From assembly GCF_000019085.1 (NCBI RefSeq), contig NC_010321.1:2057001-2121000 (forward strand): a stretch of 64,000 nucleotides of DNA, written 5' to 3'. The notes below the pieces were generated by a model. The model was not told the origin of the DNA. It did not search any database and saw only the letters and a list, made by a program, of their open reading frames with translations. Below, in pieces: positions 29,310-38,212 of this stretch; positions within the stretch are counted from its first letter, which is position 1; each line of letters begins with the position of its first letter. The position numbers and the translations under genes were made by a program. This DNA comes from Thermoanaerobacter pseudethanolicus ATCC 33223 (GTDB lineage: Bacteria; Bacillota; Thermoanaerobacteria; Thermoanaerobacterales; Thermoanaerobacteraceae).

Positions 29310-29798
29310 ATGGATAAAAGCATGGAGATCCTTGACCTTCTGTGCGAAAACAGCCGTCTTACAGAAAAGCAAATGGCAGCAATCACAGGGCTTAGTGAAG
29401 AAGAAGTTAAAAACACAATAAAAAGTCTTGAGGACAAAAAAGTGTTGTTAAAATACACTGCTCTCGTGGATTGGGAAAAGGCTGGCCGGGAAGTCGTAAC
29501 TGCCCTCATAGATGTAAAAGTAGCACCCCAGCAAGGACTTGGATTTAATGCAATAGCTGAAAGAATATGCCAGTACGAAGAAGTAAAATCAGTTTCCTTA
29601 ATTTCCGGAACTTACGACCTTTCCGTTGAAGTAGAAGGTAAAACAATGAAAGAAATAGCCTTCTTTGTCGCTGAAAGACTTGCCCCCATTGATGGCGTAT
29701 TAAGCACTACCACACATTTTATTTTAAAAAGATATAAAAAAGACGGAGTTTTTTATGAAGAAGGACAAGACGACAAAAGATTGGTGATAACACCATGA
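29310..29798 (+). CDS. Lrp/AsnC-family transcriptional regulator
   Basis: This 162-residue regulator has an N-terminal helix-turn-helix (LDLLCENSRLTEKQMAAITG) and a C-terminal RAM ligand-binding domain (VVTALIDVKVAPQQG, then SLISGTYDLSVEVEG). It overlaps the following aminotransferase gene by 4 bases. The pair suggests local control of amino-acid metabolism by an amino-acid effector, but neither the effector nor the targets can be read from sequence. Confidence 0.9.
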   Translation: MDKSMEILDLLCENSRLTEKQMAAITGLSEEEVKNTIKSLEDKKVLLKYTALVDWEKAGREVVTALIDVKVAPQQGLGFNAIAERICQYEEVKSVSLISGTYDLSVEVEGKTMKEIAFFVAERLAPIDGVLSTTTHFILKRYKKDGVFYEEGQDDKRLVITP

Positions 29799-30961
29799 AT
29801 ACAGACAAATACATATCCAACGTAGTAAAAAGTATTCCACCGTCCGGAATCAGAAAATTTTTTGACCTTGTGACTAATTCAAAAGACATAATATCACTGG
29901 GAGTTGGCGAACCAGATTTTGTAACTCCGTGGGAAATAAGAAAAGAAGGCATTAACGCACTAGATAGAGGTAGCACAACATACACCTCAAACTTAGGCTT
30001 GCCCGAACTTAGAATGGCCATATCCTATTTCTTAAAAACTCATTATAATTTAACCTATGACCCTGAAAAAGAAATAATGGTAACTATTGGTGCTAGTGAA
30101 GCCATTGACCTTGCTCTGCGAGCTCTTTTAAATGACGGTGACGAAGTCTTAGTTCCTGAACCTAGCTATGTTTCATATGCCCCCTGTGTAACTTTGACAA
30201 GAGGCATCCCTGTATTTGTTCCTACTGATGAAAAAAACAATTTTATACTAACCCCTGATGACCTAAAATCAAAAATAACCTCGAAAACAAAAGCATTAAT
30301 TCTTCCTTACCCCAATAACCCTACAGGTGCTATCATGAAAAAAGAAGAATTAGAAGAAATTGTAAACATAATAATCGAGCATGATTTAATAGTAATTTCT
30401 GATGAAATATATAGTGAATTGACTTATGAAGGAAGACACGTAAGCATAGCCTCACTTCCGGGCATGAAAGAAAGGACAATACTTATAAACGGTTTTTCTA
30501 AAGCTTTTGCCATGACAGGTTGGAGACTTGGATATATTGCAGCAGAACACGGATTCATTGAAGCGATGAATAAAATCCATCAGTACACAACTATATGCGC
30601 TCCAATAACAGCACAATATGCAGCTATAAAGGGTATATATCAATGTGAAGAAGACATAGTAAAAATGAGAGAAACATATGATAAGAGAAGGAAATTTATT
30701 GTAAACGGATTTCGCGAAATAGGTTTTGACTGCTTTGAGCCAAAAGGAGCTTTCTATATTTTCCCGTCAATAAAAAAGACGGGTATGACTTCACAGGAAT
30801 TTTGTGAAAAACTCTTAAAAGAAGAAAAAGTAGCTGTAGTACCAGGAGACGCATTTGGCCCAAGCGGTGAAGGATTTATTCGTGTATCATACGCATATTC
30901 TCTAGATAAAATAGCAAGAGCGCTTGAAAGAATAGAAAATTTTGTAAAGAGAATATTGTAA
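29795..30961 (+). CDS. PLP aminotransferase, class I/II
   Basis: This 388-residue fold-type I aminotransferase has GVGEPDFVTPWEIRKEGI at the N-terminus, YPNNPTGAIMKKEE in the middle, and the PLP lysine in NGFSKAFAMTGWRLGYIA near residue 234. RVSYAYS near the end carries the Arg that binds the substrate carboxylate. Relatives include alanine, aspartate and aromatic aminotransferases; the specific substrate is not resolved. It is translationally coupled to an Lrp-family gene and followed by a hairpin at 31005-31031. Confidence 0.9.
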   Translation: MNTDKYISNVVKSIPPSGIRKFFDLVTNSKDIISLGVGEPDFVTPWEIRKEGINALDRGSTTYTSNLGLPELRMAISYFLKTHYNLTYDPEKEIMVTIGASEAIDLALRALLNDGDEVLVPEPSYVSYAPCVTLTRGIPVFVPTDEKNNFILTPDDLKSKITSKTKALILPYPNNPTGAIMKKEELEEIVNIIIEHDLIVISDEIYSELTYEGRHVSIASLPGMKERTILINGFSKAFAMTGWRLGYIAAEHGFIEAMNKIHQYTTICAPITAQYAAIKGIYQCEEDIVKMRETYDKRRKFIVNGFREIGFDCFEPKGAFYIFPSIKKTGMTSQEFCEKLLKEEKVAVVPGDAFGPSGEGFIRVSYAYSLDKIARALERIENFVKRIL

Positions 30962-31003
30962 AGGAATAACATCTGACATATCGCAAAATGTTTTTAATGT
31001 AAA

Positions 31004-31321
31004 AAGGAATCCTTATATCAAAAGGATTCCTCAGTTTGTTGACAAAGCAAAAATTTTTTAAAATAGGATATTTTGCATCGTCACTCCGATGTTCCAAAGC
31101 GACAAAACTAAGCTCGACCTTCGGGTTCCGGCAGGGTCCCGGGCACATTCGACCTCCTGTCTCAGGTGCCCGCCTCCGCCATCCTTGGCTTCGGCCCTGC
31201 CTCCGCCCTCGGTCTCGCTAAGTTTTGTTAACGCTTTGTCACAAGTCGTTCCTTATGCAAAATATCCTATTTCCGAAAGTTTGTATACAGTCTAAGGAAT
31301 CCTTATATCAAAAGGATTCCT
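31004..31321. repeat. GC-rich foldback flanked by identical 28-bp hairpin repeats
   Basis: An identical 28-base sequence, itself a hairpin (AGGAATCCT / AGGATTCCT), occurs at 31004-31031 and 31294-31321. Between them lies a nested foldback. Perfect 18-base arms AAATAGGATATTTTGCAT at 31061-31078 pair with 31255-31272. Imperfect arms at 31095-31119 pair with 31211-31238. Inner GC-rich pairings join GGCAGGG with CCCTGCC and CGGGCAC with GTGCCCG. The core is strikingly GC-rich for this genome and has no convincing ORF. It could be a non-autonomous mobile element or a structured RNA. The rest of 30962-31378 shows nothing else. Confidence 0.75.
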
Positions 31322-31378
31322 TAAACTTTGTATGGCAATTAAGCTTCTTGGCATTTATTTCTCAATATGTATACATTT

Positions 31379-32527
31379 TTATTCCATAAAAACCTTTCCC
31401 TCTATTATTGTCATATAAACAGTCAAATCATTGTTTAGCACAACTATATCTGCATCTTTCTCAACTTCTATGCTCCCTTTTCTATCATCTACTCCAATTG
31501 CTTTTGCAGGATTTAAAGAGGCCATCTTGCAGGCTTCAAAAAGTGGTACTCCAAGAGAAGTAATATTCTTTACAGCTTTATCTAACGTTAAAGTACTTCC
31601 TGCTAATGAACCACTTTCTAATCTTGCTTCTCCATTTTTTACAAATACCTTTTGCCCTCCAAGTTTATATTCTCCGTCTCCCAATCCGCAAGCAGACATT
31701 GCATCTGATATAAGTATCACTTTGTCTGTTCCTTTTATTTTAATCAAAAGCTTTACTGAAGCAGGGTGTGTGTGTATAAAATCTACAATTACTTCACTGT
31801 ATATTCTGTCGTCTAAAAATACTTCCCCTAATGCACCAGGTTCCCTATGATGTAGCCCTTTCATGCCATTATAAGTGTGAACCGCAATTGTAGCACCATG
31901 CTCTACTCCATTTTTCATCTCCTCATAAGTGGCATTTGTATGTCCCAAGGATACTTTTACACCCTTTTTAGTGACATGTTCTACAAAGCTTCCATCCGGG
32001 TCTTTTTCAGGTGCTAATGCAATTACTTTTATGTTACCTCCCGCTATTTCCAAGAACTCGTCAAATAAGTTTTTATCAGGTGGTATTATATATTTTTCAT
32101 CCTGTGCTCCTTTGTGTTCTTTGCTTATAAAAGGTCCCTCAACATATGCCCCTAAAATTTGTGCTCCAGCCGTCTTCTTTTTCATCGTCTCATTTATGTT
32201 TTTAAGAGCATTTAGGATATAGGGTATATCCATTGTCATAGTAGTAGGACAAAAAGAAGTCACTCCATGTTTTGCAAGATGAATTGAAATAGCATTTAAT
32301 GCTTCATAAGTAGCATCCATTGTATCATGTCCAACACCGCCGTGAATATGTATGTCTATAAAGCCAGGCACTATTTTTTTGCCTTTTAAATCAATTACTT
32401 CTGCATCATTAGTACTTAAATTTTTACCTATACTTGAAATTTTCCCATTAGAAATTAATAAATCTCCATTATATATTATCTCATTCTGTGTATATATTTC
32501 ACCATGTTTTAATAAAAGGTTTTTCAT
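31379..32527 (-). CDS. nagA: N-acetylglucosamine-6-phosphate deacetylase
   Basis: This 382-residue amidohydrolase removes acetate from GlcNAc-6-phosphate in amino-sugar catabolism and cell-wall recycling. Visible metal and substrate motifs are FIDIHIHGGVGHDTMDA, YVEGPF, SLGHTNATYEEM, HTYNGMKGLHHREPG and the catalytic Asp in LISDAMSACGLGDG. The start is the ATG at 32525-32527 behind GGAAGGAAG, not the in-frame GTG three codons earlier. It lies downstream of broken nagZ and acetyltransferase remnants on the same strand, suggesting an original muropeptide or chitin-sugar recycling operon. Confidence 0.93.
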   Translation of the reverse strand: MKNLLLKHGEIYTQNEIIYNGDLLISNGKISSIGKNLSTNDAEVIDLKGKKIVPGFIDIHIHGGVGHDTMDATYEALNAISIHLAKHGVTSFCPTTMTMDIPYILNALKNINETMKKKTAGAQILGAYVEGPFISKEHKGAQDEKYIIPPDKNLFDEFLEIAGGNIKVIALAPEKDPDGSFVEHVTKKGVKVSLGHTNATYEEMKNGVEHGATIAVHTYNGMKGLHHREPGALGEVFLDDRIYSEVIVDFIHTHPASVKLLIKIKGTDKVILISDAMSACGLGDGEYKLGGQKVFVKNGEARLESGSLAGSTLTLDKAVKNITSLGVPLFEACKMASLNPAKAIGVDDRKGSIEVEKDADIVVLNNDLTVYMTIIEGKVFME

Positions 32528-32565
32528 GCAAATCACTTCCTTCCAATAACAACTTGTCTTTTATT

Positions 32566-32764
32566 TCAATTCTTTTTATACACTGTGTATTTTTTCCAAA
32601 TTTTGCACCCCAGTCTTGAATAAAAATCCACAAATTCAGTCCAATCTATCACCACATTTCTAATTCCTCTATTATACAAAAAGTACATGCCAGCCTGAAC
32701 AATTGCCAACCCCAATCCAACACCTTTTTGAATTTTTAAACATTCCATATCTTCTTTTCATGTT
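32566..32764 (-). pseudogene. C-terminal remnant of a GNAT acetyltransferase
   Basis: The last about 60 codons of a GNAT-family protein remain open. They include GVGLGLAIVQAGMYFLYNRG, the acetyl-CoA-site helix, and NVVIDWTEFVDFYSRLGCKI, a typical end for Firmicute GNAT proteins. The N-terminal part is missing. Sequence immediately upstream in the same direction belongs to a nagZ-like gene in another frame, so a deletion seems to have joined the two. Confidence 0.7.
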
Positions 32765-33149
32765 TTCGATACTATAAAAAAGCTCTTTACCTGCTATCTC
32801 CCCTATTTTATATGCATTTTCAGGATTGTTTGTAGCTCCTATAGCCATATTACCTGGCAAGTAAGTGGCATCTTTATAAATTCTCGTAACCATTCCACCT
32901 TCTTGGTCAATAGCAATTAAAGCTGGAATACCGGTATGCTTTATCATATTCATTTGGATATTATTACATAAACTTTGGAAGTTGTACTTTATCTTTTACA
33001 TTTCGAGAAAATAAAATCACATTACCGATTTTATACTCACTAATCAGCTCCTCAATATGGTCATCATAAATCGGCAATGGAAAGCCAATCATTAGTATCT
33101 GACCTATTTTTTCTTCCAGTGTCATGTCTTTAATCCCCATAATCTTCAA
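32765..33149 (-). pseudogene. nagZ: N-terminal remnant of beta-N-acetylhexosaminidase (GH3)
   Basis: The first about 60 codons (DMTLEEKIGQILMIGFPLP, then EYKIGNVILFSRNVKDK) match the start of GH3 NagZ enzymes. A one-base frameshift near 32975-32985 moves the reading into a second frame that continues MIKHTGIPALIAIDQEGG, TRIYKDATYLPGNMAIGA and NAYKIGEIAGKEL. Homology then stops at about 32765, where the GNAT remnant begins. Only about 130 of the usual 350-550 codons remain, without the catalytic domain end, so it is non-functional. Confidence 0.8.
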
Positions 33150-33271
33150 TCCTTTCAGATGATATTTTTAAAAGGACTTTCATTTTCTTTACGCACCAAT
33201 TCTATTTTATGTTTTCTATAATTAATTCTACATTTTTTTTATAAATCCTTTTTTATTTTTCTCACGATGTT

Positions 33272-33297
33272 GGTTAGTTGTATAATTAAATGCAACA
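33272..33297. repeat. Solo copy of the IS30-type left end
   Basis: These 26 bases (starting GGTTAGTTGTATAATTAAAT and ending GCAACA) are identical to the left end of the complete IS30-family element at 48535-48560. No transposase or right end is nearby, so this is a relic end or an end-only element. It lies between the broken nagZ and the Uma2 gene. Confidence 0.7.
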
Positions 33298-33385
33298 AAT
33301 AAAAAGGGAGATATTTTTGCTCTGGATATTAAGAATATAAAATGTTAAACTTAGTATAAGAAGAGTTTTAAAGGGGTGTTTAATT

Positions 33386-33961
33386 ATGCCTTTACCAAAA
33401 AGAGAGGATATTTATACTTATGAGGATTATTTAAACTGGCCAAATAATCAAAGAATAGAATTAATAAACGGGCAGATTTATTTAATGACTCCTCCATCGA
33501 CAGTTCATCAAAGAATATCAAGAGAAATATTTACAAGCTTCGCTGTATATCTTAGAGGTAAGCAATGTGAAGTATTTAGTGCACCTTTTGGAGTAAGGTT
33601 TCCTTCTGGAAATGAGAAAAGTGATAAAGAAATAAAAACTGTTGTAGAACCCGACATCGTGGTAGTATGCGATAAGTCAAAGCTGGATGACGAAGGATGT
33701 AAAGGAGCTCCTGATTTAATTGTTGAAATTACATCACCTTCAACTGCAAGTAGAGATAAAATAGAAAAGTTTAATTTATACGAAAAGCATGGAGTAAAGG
33801 AATATTGGATAGTAGAACCAGATGACAAAGTTGTAAGTGTGTTTATTTTGCAGGAAAATTCCAGATATGGAAGACCTGATGTATATACTGTAGGAAATAA
33901 AATTAAAGTCTCTATCTTTGAAGATCTAGAAATAGATTTGAAAGATGTATTTGCTTACTAA
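33386..33961 (+). CDS. Uma2-family putative restriction endonuclease-like protein
   Basis: This 191-residue protein belongs to the DUF820/Uma2 family with a PD-(D/E)XK nuclease fold. It has YLNWPNNQRIELINGQIYLM at the N-terminus, VEPDIVVVCDKSKLDD near residue 90, and GAPDLIVEITSPSTASRDK with KEYWIVEPDDK, giving the acidic and Lys residues of the nuclease core. Uma2 proteins are abundant in mobile, repetitive parts of genomes and their biological role is unknown. The start follows AAAGGGGTG. It stands alone between an IS30 relic end and an IS256 element. Confidence 0.82.
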   Translation: MPLPKREDIYTYEDYLNWPNNQRIELINGQIYLMTPPSTVHQRISREIFTSFAVYLRGKQCEVFSAPFGVRFPSGNEKSDKEIKTVVEPDIVVVCDKSKLDDEGCKGAPDLIVEITSPSTASRDKIEKFNLYEKHGVKEYWIVEPDDKVVSVFILQENSRYGRPDVYTVGNKIKVSIFEDLEIDLKDVFAY

Positions 33962-34096
33962 AACACCCGTGCATTTATTATATAGAAGCATTATTATCGA
34001 GTAGGGAGACTGTAAAAAATTTTGTGTAAACTGATTAAAAACCTCTTTCTTGGTAAGAATTAGAATATATACAAAACCAAGAAGGAGGTTTTAAAA

Positions 34097-35314
34097 ATGT
34101 CACTATTGACAAAAGAACAATTAAGAAATTTCATTAGTGAAAACAATATTCAATCTATTCCAGACCTTTATACATCATTAAAAAACCTTTTTAAAGATAC
34201 TATTCAAGAAATGCTTGAAGCAGAACTTTCAACAGAACTTGGCTACGAAAGATATGACAAAAAAGACAAAGATACTCAAAATTCAAGAAATGGCTATACT
34301 CAAAAGACGGTAAAAACTCAATTTGGTGAGATGGAAATTGATATTCCAAGAGACAGACAAGGAGAATTTGAACCTAAAATAGTTCCAAAATACAAAAGAG
34401 ACATATCAGGAATTGAAGAAAAAGTAATAGCTCTATATGCAAGAGGAATGTCAACAAGAGATATTCATGACCAGATAAAAGACCTGTATGGAATAGAACT
34501 ATCTGCAGAAATGGTAAGCAAAATAACCGAAAGAATAGTACCAGAAATAAAAGAATGGCAATCAAGGCCATTAGAAAAGATATACACTTTCATATTTATG
34601 GATGCCATCCATTACAAAGTAAGAACAGACGGTCATATTATCAATAGAGCAGCTTATGTAGTATTAGGGGTAACGATAGAAGGCATAAAAGATGTATTAG
34701 GGATTTGGATTGGAGAAAATGAGAGTTCAAGATTCTGGCTTGGAGTATTAAATGAGCTAAAGAACAGAGGAGTAGAAGATGTTATAGTATTTTCTGTAGA
34801 TGGATTAACAGGGATAAAAGAAGCAATACAAGCAGCATTTCCAAAATCAGAGATACAAAGATGTATAATACATCAATTAAGGAACTGCTTCAAATATGTG
34901 TCATATAAACACCTTAAAGAATTCAGTAAAGATTTTAAAGCAGTATATCAATCAGCTAATGAAGAAATAGCAAGGGATGAATTTGAGAAATTAAAAAACA
35001 AATGGCAGAATCTATATCCTTATGCCATAAAGAGTTGGGAGAATAACTGGGATGTATTAAGTCCATTTTACAAATTCCCTGAAGAAGTAAGGAAAATAAT
35101 GTATACAACAAACATAATTGAAGGATTCCACAGGCAGTTAAGGAAAGTTACAAAATCAAAAACAATATTTCCATCTGATGAAGCATTAGAAAAAATGCTA
35201 TACTTAGTAACAATGAATGTATTAAAGAAATGGACAGTGAGGTATAAAAACTGGGATATAGTATTAAATCAATTAATCATAATGTATCCTGGAAGACTTG
35301 AAAAATACTTATAG
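34097..35314 (+). CDS. IS256-family transposase
   Basis: This 405-residue mutator-type DDE transposase shows family marks: NSRNGYTQKTVKTQFGEMEI, IPRDRQGEFEPKIVPKYKR, IFMDAIHYKVR with the first catalytic Asp, VFSVDGLTGIKEAI with the second, CIIHQLRNC (the C/D(2)H-type motif), and NIIEGFHRQLRKVTKSK with the Glu. Full length suggests an intact enzyme. The start follows AAGGAGG. Confidence 0.95.
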   Translation: MSLLTKEQLRNFISENNIQSIPDLYTSLKNLFKDTIQEMLEAELSTELGYERYDKKDKDTQNSRNGYTQKTVKTQFGEMEIDIPRDRQGEFEPKIVPKYKRDISGIEEKVIALYARGMSTRDIHDQIKDLYGIELSAEMVSKITERIVPEIKEWQSRPLEKIYTFIFMDAIHYKVRTDGHIINRAAYVVLGVTIEGIKDVLGIWIGENESSRFWLGVLNELKNRGVEDVIVFSVDGLTGIKEAIQAAFPKSEIQRCIIHQLRNCFKYVSYKHLKEFSKDFKAVYQSANEEIARDEFEKLKNKWQNLYPYAIKSWENNWDVLSPFYKFPEEVRKIMYTTNIIEGFHRQLRKVTKSKTIFPSDEALEKMLYLVTMNVLKKWTVRYKNWDIVLNQLIIMYPGRLEKYL

Positions 35315-35337
35315 GGGGCGAAGCCCGAAAAAATTTT

Positions 35338-35381
35338 TTCTCTAGAACCTTTGAATCCCTGGGTCTTCAAAGGTTCTAGAG
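35338..35381 (+). terminator. Hairpin at the IS256 3' end
   Basis: An approximately 17-base stem pairs TCTCTAGAACCTTTGA with TCAAAGGTTCTAGAGA around a short loop. It follows the IS256 transposase stop and probably ends its transcript or blocks read-through. Confidence 0.6.
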
Positions 35382-35551
35382 AAAAGCTTACAGTATCCCT
35401 AATTAAATATTTTAACCAAAATTATTCACTTTCATGCATAAGATGTAGAAAAAAGGTTATACTAAAGATTGATCAAATAAAAAATGTTAACTGATTCTTG
35501 CTGAGAAAGAGGATAAAATTAATCTAAATACACAAAATATTTTTCACTCCC

Positions 35552-37183
35552 CGAGTAGGAGCTGAATAATTATTTTATTCAGCGTCCTCTCACACCACCG
35601 TACGTACCGTTCGGTATACGGCGGTTCATTAGGAATTGTGTACAATTAGATATCTTTGGGATAAACTCTTATAACCTATGCTTTCAAAGTATTTATTTGT
35701 AAGAGTCTTATTTAGGATTGGGCTATTGGATATTCTCCAGTAGCCTTTCCTTGTATTGGCGTATTCCCAGGCTTTTTGTTCTTCTACTCCTAGTTTTACT
35801 AAGTTATCATGCTTCGTTTTTATCTTCTTCCATTGTTTCCATATACATGCCCTTAGTCTTCGCCTTATCCATTCGTCAAGGGTTTTCATTATGCTTTTCG
35901 CGTCTGCTAATCCAAAATAGTTGACCCATCCTGTTGTTATTTGATTTAGTCTTTTTATTCTGTTTTCCATGCTTATTCCCTTGTTCCGATTGGTTATTTC
36001 TCTTACTTTTTCCTTAAACCTTTTGATGGATTTTTCATGGATTCTTATTCTTACTTCGTTTTCTTTTGTGTAGAATGAAAATCCAAGAAATTTTCTTCTC
36101 CATGGTCTATCTACAGCACTTTTTGCTTCGTTGACTTTTAGTTTTAATTTGCTTTCTATGAATTTCTTTATGCTTTTCATTACTCTGTTTCCTGCAGACC
36201 TGCTTTTTACATATATGTTGCAGTCATCTGCATATCGGCAGAATTTATGCCCTCGTTTCTCAAGTTCTTTGTCTAGTTCGTCCAACATTATGTTTGCTAA
36301 TAGTGGACTTAATGGCCCTCCTTGGGGTGTCCCTTCTTCTGTTGATACTTTGATTCCGTTTATCATTACTCCTGATTCTAGGTATCTTCGTATTAACTTT
36401 AGTACTCTTTTGTCTCCTATCCGCTTTTCTAGTTTGGACATTATTATGTCGTGGTTTACTCTGTCAAAGAACTTTTCTAAGTCCATATCTACAACCCATG
36501 TGTATCCTTCATTTATGTATGCTTCTGCGGCTTTTATTGCGTCTTTTGCACTGCGTCCTGGTCTGAATCCATAACTGCTATCAGAAAATGTATGGTTGTA
36601 GACTCTATTTAGTATTTGGGCTATTGCTTGTTGTATTAACCTATCTAGTGCTGTAGGTATTCCTAGTAGTCTTTTTCCTCCATCTGGTTTGGGAATTTCT
36701 ACTCTTCGCACTGGTTGTGGTTTGTATTTCCCCTCCAGCAGTTGTTGTTTTATGGTTGGCCAGTTTTCTTTGAGATACGGTAGAAGTTCATCTACTTCCA
36801 TCCCATCGACTCCATGGCTTCCTTTATTTGCAACAACGCGCTTGTATGCTGCTCTCATGTTTCCTCGTTCTACTATCATTTCAAGCATCTTGCTGGTATA
36901 TCTTTGTACCTCGTTTCTTCCATCTCTTGACGCCGATGATATACTATGCACTTCCGTTGTCTTTTGAAATTCCATTTCTCTATCCAACGGATAGCCTCTT
37001 TGTTGAGTTGTCTGCAGTCTTTGCATATCTTTCGAGTCCATAAGATTTCCAAAACCTCCTAACGTTCGGTCCTTCCTTATCTATTCATGTCTAGATAAGT
37101 ACTATGACCTCTGCTGACTTCTCAAGGTTCAGCCATACATCACTGCATGGGTTGTCACTTCAGATTTTACTCCCATGACTTAT
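35552..37183 (-). mobile_element. Group IIC intron copy 1, 3' part (split by transposon A)
   Basis: Reading leftward this holds the end of domain III, the reverse transcriptase gene, and domains V and VI. Domain V is CCGCCGTATACC-GAAC-GGTACGTACGGTGG. The 5' part of the same intron lies at 40397-40614, separated by the 3,213-bp transposon A. The 3' end reads CTACTCGGG where copies 2 and 3 read CTACTCGAT, so the exact 3' boundary is uncertain. About 61 bases present in copy 2 are missing at the transposon junction, so this copy is unlikely to splice. Confidence 0.85.
35629..37041 (-). CDS. ltrA: Group II intron reverse transcriptase/maturase, copy 1
   Basis: This 470-residue class C reverse transcriptase has AYKRVVANKGSHGVDGM at the start of the RT domain, SYGFRPGRSAKDAI, DMDLEKFFDRVNHD, TPQGGPLSPLLANIMLDELD, and the catalytic FCRYADDCNIYV. 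Maturase domain X follows (RKFLGFSFYTKE, then WVNYFGLADAKS). There is no HNH endonuclease domain, as expected for group IIC. It is nearly identical to copy 2. The protein is intact even though its intron RNA is interrupted, so it could act on other copies. Confidence 0.93.
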   Translation of the reverse strand: MDSKDMQRLQTTQQRGYPLDREMEFQKTTEVHSISSASRDGRNEVQRYTSKMLEMIVERGNMRAAYKRVVANKGSHGVDGMEVDELLPYLKENWPTIKQQLLEGKYKPQPVRRVEIPKPDGGKRLLGIPTALDRLIQQAIAQILNRVYNHTFSDSSYGFRPGRSAKDAIKAAEAYINEGYTWVVDMDLEKFFDRVNHDIIMSKLEKRIGDKRVLKLIRRYLESGVMINGIKVSTEEGTPQGGPLSPLLANIMLDELDKELEKRGHKFCRYADDCNIYVKSRSAGNRVMKSIKKFIESKLKLKVNEAKSAVDRPWRRKFLGFSFYTKENEVRIRIHEKSIKRFKEKVREITNRNKGISMENRIKRLNQITTGWVNYFGLADAKSIMKTLDEWIRRRLRACIWKQWKKIKTKHDNLVKLGVEEQKAWEYANTRKGYWRISNSPILNKTLTNKYFESIGYKSLSQRYLIVHNS

Positions 37184-37395
37184 TGTCAATTCTCAAATTA
37201 AATCTCCAAAGATTTTCAAATTATAATGGCATTTTTTAAGTGCATAAAAGTATTTTTTCTCAAATTATCACAGCCTGATTAAAAATTTTTTTCACTTTTT
37301 AAGAGCATAACCGCCAAAATATGTTAATATCTGTTATTGGCAATTTGGGTTAATTGAAGTATAATAAAAAATGAGAGTAGCGAAAGCTACTACTC

Positions 37396-38196
37396 TCATA
37401 AACTGATTTCATTTTGTGCCTGGTATATTACTTCTTCATCTATTTCTCTTAGCCTTTTAGAATACGCATAGAGAAGAGAAGCCGTTACCAGGTTATTTAT
37501 TATCCTTGGCAGCCCTTTTGTTAGAGAATATATTGCTTCATATGCCGATGGTGTAAATATATCATCCATCACTCCAGCTATTTTCATTCTTGTTTTTATA
37601 TAATCTTGAATTTCTTCTTTTTTTAGCCCTTGCATTACATACTTTATAGAAATTCTTTGCCTTAGTGCACTGTTTACATTCAAGGCTAGTTTGTTTCTTA
37701 TGTGTGGTTGTCCTGAAAGTATCAGTATATACGGGTTTTGAGAATCCATATTAAAGTTAAATATTATTCTCAAATCTTCAAGAACATCATTAGAAACCAG
37801 TTGTATTTCATCTAATATTATGACAGGAGTTATCTTCTGGCTATAGTAAAGTTCTGTTATCGCTCTTTGTATCTGGTGAAAGAGCGTTACTTTTTTGTAT
37901 GAGGGGGTTTCGCCTAAAATCATAGCCAATGCTTGATAGAATTCTCTCACTGTGAGTGTAGATAGAGCAAAGTAACATGGTTTAAATGTAGAACGGTTGA
38001 GGCTTTCAGCATATCTTCTTAATGCGGTAGATTTGCCTGAACCCGCCTCCCCAACGATAAGTCCTATACCCCTTGTTTCTTGTAAATATTTTAGCCTGGC
38101 ATTTAATTCAGCAATGTCTTCACTTATATAAAGGTCATTTACACTTATCTCTTTAGAAAATGGATTAAATTTCATTCCAAAATATTGGGTAAACAT
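37396..38196 (-). CDS. TnsC/TniB-like AAA ATPase of transposon A
   Basis: This 266-residue AAA ATPase of the ExeA/TniB/TnsC type opens FGMKFNPFSKEI. Walker A is VGEAGSGKSTALRRYAE, Walker B VIILDEIQLV, sensor 1 LILSGQPHIRN, and ALRQRISIKYVMQGL carries an arginine-finger region. In Tn7-like systems the ATPase picks target DNA and activates the transposase. The start is the ATG at 38194-38196 behind AAGAGGTG. The longer reading from 38229 overlaps the transposase end and lacks a ribosome site. The protein is identical to the copy in transposon B. Confidence 0.88.
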   Translation of the reverse strand: MFTQYFGMKFNPFSKEISVNDLYISEDIAELNARLKYLQETRGIGLIVGEAGSGKSTALRRYAESLNRSTFKPCYFALSTLTVREFYQALAMILGETPSYKKVTLFHQIQRAITELYYSQKITPVIILDEIQLVSNDVLEDLRIIFNFNMDSQNPYILILSGQPHIRNKLALNVNSALRQRISIKYVMQGLKKEEIQDYIKTRMKIAGVMDDIFTPSAYEAIYSLTKGLPRIINNLVTASLLYAYSKRLREIDEEVIYQAQNEISL

Positions 38197-38212
38197 TGTA
38201 AACACCTCTTTT

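Larger units (their letters stand above)
34003..35400 (+). mobile_element. IS256-family insertion sequence
   Basis: The element is bounded by imperfect inverted ends: GGGAGACTGTAA near 34004 and, on the other strand, GGGATACTGTAA ending near 35400. It contains one transposase and, after it, a strong hairpin (about 35338-35381). No target duplication could be recognised in the flanks, which suggests an old insertion or later rearrangement. 35401-35551 beyond it shows no gene. Confidence 0.85.

Noticed and set aside
31036-31295. Small plus-strand ORFs inside the GC-rich foldback
   Set aside because: The predicted peptides are Pro/Arg/Ser-rich products of a palindrome, with no ribosome site.
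33990-35410. Target duplication around the IS256 element
   Set aside because: The 8-9 bases on either side do not match, so no duplication is claimed.
36131-36574. 147-codon ORF opposite the intron reverse transcriptase, repeated at 41196-41639
   Set aside because: Its repetition only reflects the duplicated intron. It is antisense to RT motifs and lacks a start signal.
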